A stretch of 64,000 nt of DNA from the NCBI RefSeq assembly GCF_002163585.1, contig NZ_CP015579.1:1426001-1490000 (forward strand). The letters run 5' to 3'. Positions 62,734 through 64,000 of this stretch are shown piece by piece. Position 1 is the stretch's first letter. Each line of letters opens with the position of its first letter. This stretch comes from Tatumella citrea (GTDB lineage Bacteria > Pseudomonadota > Gammaproteobacteria > Enterobacterales > Enterobacteriaceae). The notes under the pieces were generated by a model that saw only the letters and a program-made list of their open reading frames with translations, ran no database searches and was not told where the DNA came from. The position numbers and the translations under genes are program-made.

Positions 62734-64000
62734 ACGCTGGTTGAACCAGTTAAGCCAACGTAACAGCCCTGTACCGCCTCTGGTTTCAGGTTGAGTTGCT
62801 CTGGTAATACGCTCCTGGATCAGCGATAAAAGATCCTCGCTTTCGTCATCAGCACGCCATTTCTTACCAGTGAGTAATTCAATAGCTTCTTCAGCACTGT
62901 CTACTGCCCACAAGTGAAACTGTCCTGCTTTTACCGCTTCCACCACTTCAGTACTTAGCGAAAGGTGACGGACATTCGTTTGCGGAATAATCACCCCTTG
63001 TTTGCCGGTGAGCTCCCGTTGAGAGCATACCGTGAAAAAACCTTCGATTTTTTCATTGAGCCCGCCAACCGGCTGAATATTACCCAACTGATCTACTGAA
63101 CCGGTAACCGCGATTGACTGCGACAGCGGTTGCTGAGATAAGGCACTGACTAAGGCACAAAGTTCAGCCAGCGAGGCACTGTCTCCGTCAACTTCTGAAT
63201 ATGACTGTTCAAACACCATTGATGCACTGAAAGGCAATTGTTGTTCGAGTTCAAGCTCAGAAATCAGATACGCCTGGATAATCATCATACCTTTAGCATG
63301 AAGATTACCGCCCAGTTCAGCTTTTCGTTCAATATCCATTACTTCGCCATCGCCGTAATGAACCACACAGGTAATACGTGATGGCTCACCCCAGGGGCGC
63401 GGATGACCAGGGAAATCCAGTACAGACAATCCGTTGACCTGACCAGTCACTTCACCATCAGTATCAATAAGAATCTGTTGTTCGCTGATTTCTTCCTGCA
63501 TTCTTTCAGGGAGAAAGCTTTCACGCCATACTCTGGCTTCCAGCGCACCACGCAATGATTCAGCATTAATTTCGCCACCGTAAGTCACCGCGTCCATCAG
63601 TTGTCGCTGTATCCAGCGTGGGCAAAGTGGTAGCAAGGTTTGATCACCGGTATAACGACAACCTTCAACCACCAACAGTGGCCAGCCATCATCAGCAATT
63701 TCAGGCAACATGAGCTCACGGCACAGGGTTCTTACCCACTCACACCATAGCGTCATATCTTCATCATCGTGGATACGCCACTGCTCTTCAAATTCGCTAT
63801 AAAGAGCATTCTCCATCAGTTCAGGCTCCGATTCCTGAAACGCTGCCAGAGCATCACGATCGCCACACAGGATCAGTTTTACATTCAGAGGCAAGGCTGG
63901 CAAAGCAAAAGGGAAGGGCTTACGTTCATCAGCCGGAACCCATTCAAAAGAACCGTTGGTAAGGTATTTTTTGAGGCGCAACCACATCAGAGGTTGTTCA
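62731..64000 (-). CDS. lonB: Lon-like ATP-dependent protease LonB (partial)
   Basis: The gene (ycbZ) runs out of the right edge; about 423 codons of the C-terminal part are visible, against 586 residues in E. coli as I recall. The Lon-type proteolytic domain has the catalytic Ser in [19 protein letters not shown] and the Lys in [10 protein letters not shown], and [15 protein letters not shown]. Upstream is an AAA-like substrate-processing region ([15 protein letters not shown]). The visible ATG at 63987 is internal: EQPL continues in frame before it. The stop codon overlaps the FadR site of fabA. Confidence 0.93.
   Translation of the reverse strand, partial: EQPLMWLRLKKYLTNGSFEWVPADERKPFPFALPALPLNVKLILCGDRDALAAFQESEPELMENALYSEFEEQWRIHDDEDMTLWCEWVRTLCRELMLPEIADDGWPLLVVEGCRYTGDQTLLPLCPRWIQRQLMDAVTYGGEINAESLRGALEARVWRESFLPERMQEEISEQQILIDTDGEVTGQVNGLSVLDFPGHPRPWGEPSRITCVVHYGDGEVMDIERKAELGGNLHAKGMMIIQAYLISELELEQQLPFSASMVFEQSYSEVDGDSASLAELCALVSALSQQPLSQSIAVTGSVDQLGNIQPVGGLNEKIEGFFTVCSQRELTGKQGVIIPQTNVRHLSLSTEVVEAVKAGQFHLWAVDSAEEAIELLTGKKWRADDESEDLLSLIQERITRATQPETRGGTGLLRWLNWFNQR

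Overview
This window is a stretch of enterobacterial core chromosome in nearly the Escherichia/Salmonella order: ftsK(end)-lolA-rarA-serS-[pilus locus]-ycaD-pflA-pflB-focA-ycaO-serC-aroA-cmk-rpsA-ihfB-ycaI-msbA-lpxK-ycaR-kdsB-ycbJ-elyC-cmoM-mukFEB-ldtD-mepK-gloC-aspC-ompF-asnS-pncB-pepN-pyrD-zapC-ycbX-rlmKL-uup-pqiABC-rmf-fabA-lonB(partial). Protein similarity to the E. coli products, as I remember them, is high throughout, but the sequence is clearly not E. coli. Base composition is near 50% GC by eye. I infer a member of Enterobacterales, possibly Erwiniaceae (Tatumella/Erwinia-like); the genus is a guess.

Layout. 1-3.8 kb: end of ftsK, the lolA-rarA pair, and serS with a strong terminator. 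3.8-9.7 kb is the one clearly accessory region: an AT-rich gene-free stretch of about 0.8 kb, then a four-gene Csu-type (archaic chaperone-usher, spore-coat-U-domain) pilus operon encoding major pilin, chaperone, usher and two-domain tip adhesin. After a terminator comes a small orphan gene for a very short spore-coat-U-like secreted protein, with its own candidate promoter and terminator. In E. coli the serS-pflA interval instead holds dmsABC and ycaC/ycaM/ycaN/ycaK around ycaD. 9.9-17.3 kb: ycaD, then the anaerobic pyruvate-formate module (focA-pflB-pflA, reading left) and ycaO. 17.6-23.2 kb: serC-aroA, cmk, rpsA, ihfB. 23.4-30.4 kb: ycaI, the LPS group msbA-lpxK-ycaR-kdsB, and ycbJ. 30.4-38.6 kb: elyC (leftward), then the overlapping cmoM-mukF-mukE-mukB operon. 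38.7-42 kb: envelope genes ldtD and mepK, and gloC. 42-47.6 kb, all leftward: aspC, ompF, asnS, pncB. 47.9-61.2 kb: pepN, pyrD, zapC, ycbX (leftward), rlmKL-uup-pqiABC. 61.4-64 kb: rmf, fabA and a partial lonB.

Functional links. LPS transport and synthesis (msbA, lpxK, kdsB), envelope-stress and peptidoglycan functions (elyC, ldtD, mepK, pqiABC, lolA), the condensin MukBEF, and translation genes (serS, asnS, rpsA, rmf, rlmKL, cmoM) dominate. Several regulatory sites can be read directly: a FadR/FabR promoter-operator at fabA, the ompF promoter with its conserved untranslated leader, an FNR-like site before focA, a NadR-like box before pncB, and many intrinsic terminators.

No tRNA, rRNA, insertion sequence, prophage or CRISPR array was found. 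E. coli neighbours missing here include ycaP (ycaO-serC), ycaQ (lpxK-ycaR) and the ssu/elf genes (pepN-pyrD). The features most worth follow-up are the pilus locus with its mini spore-coat-U gene and long leader, and the structured 0.5-kb interval between rmf and fabA.
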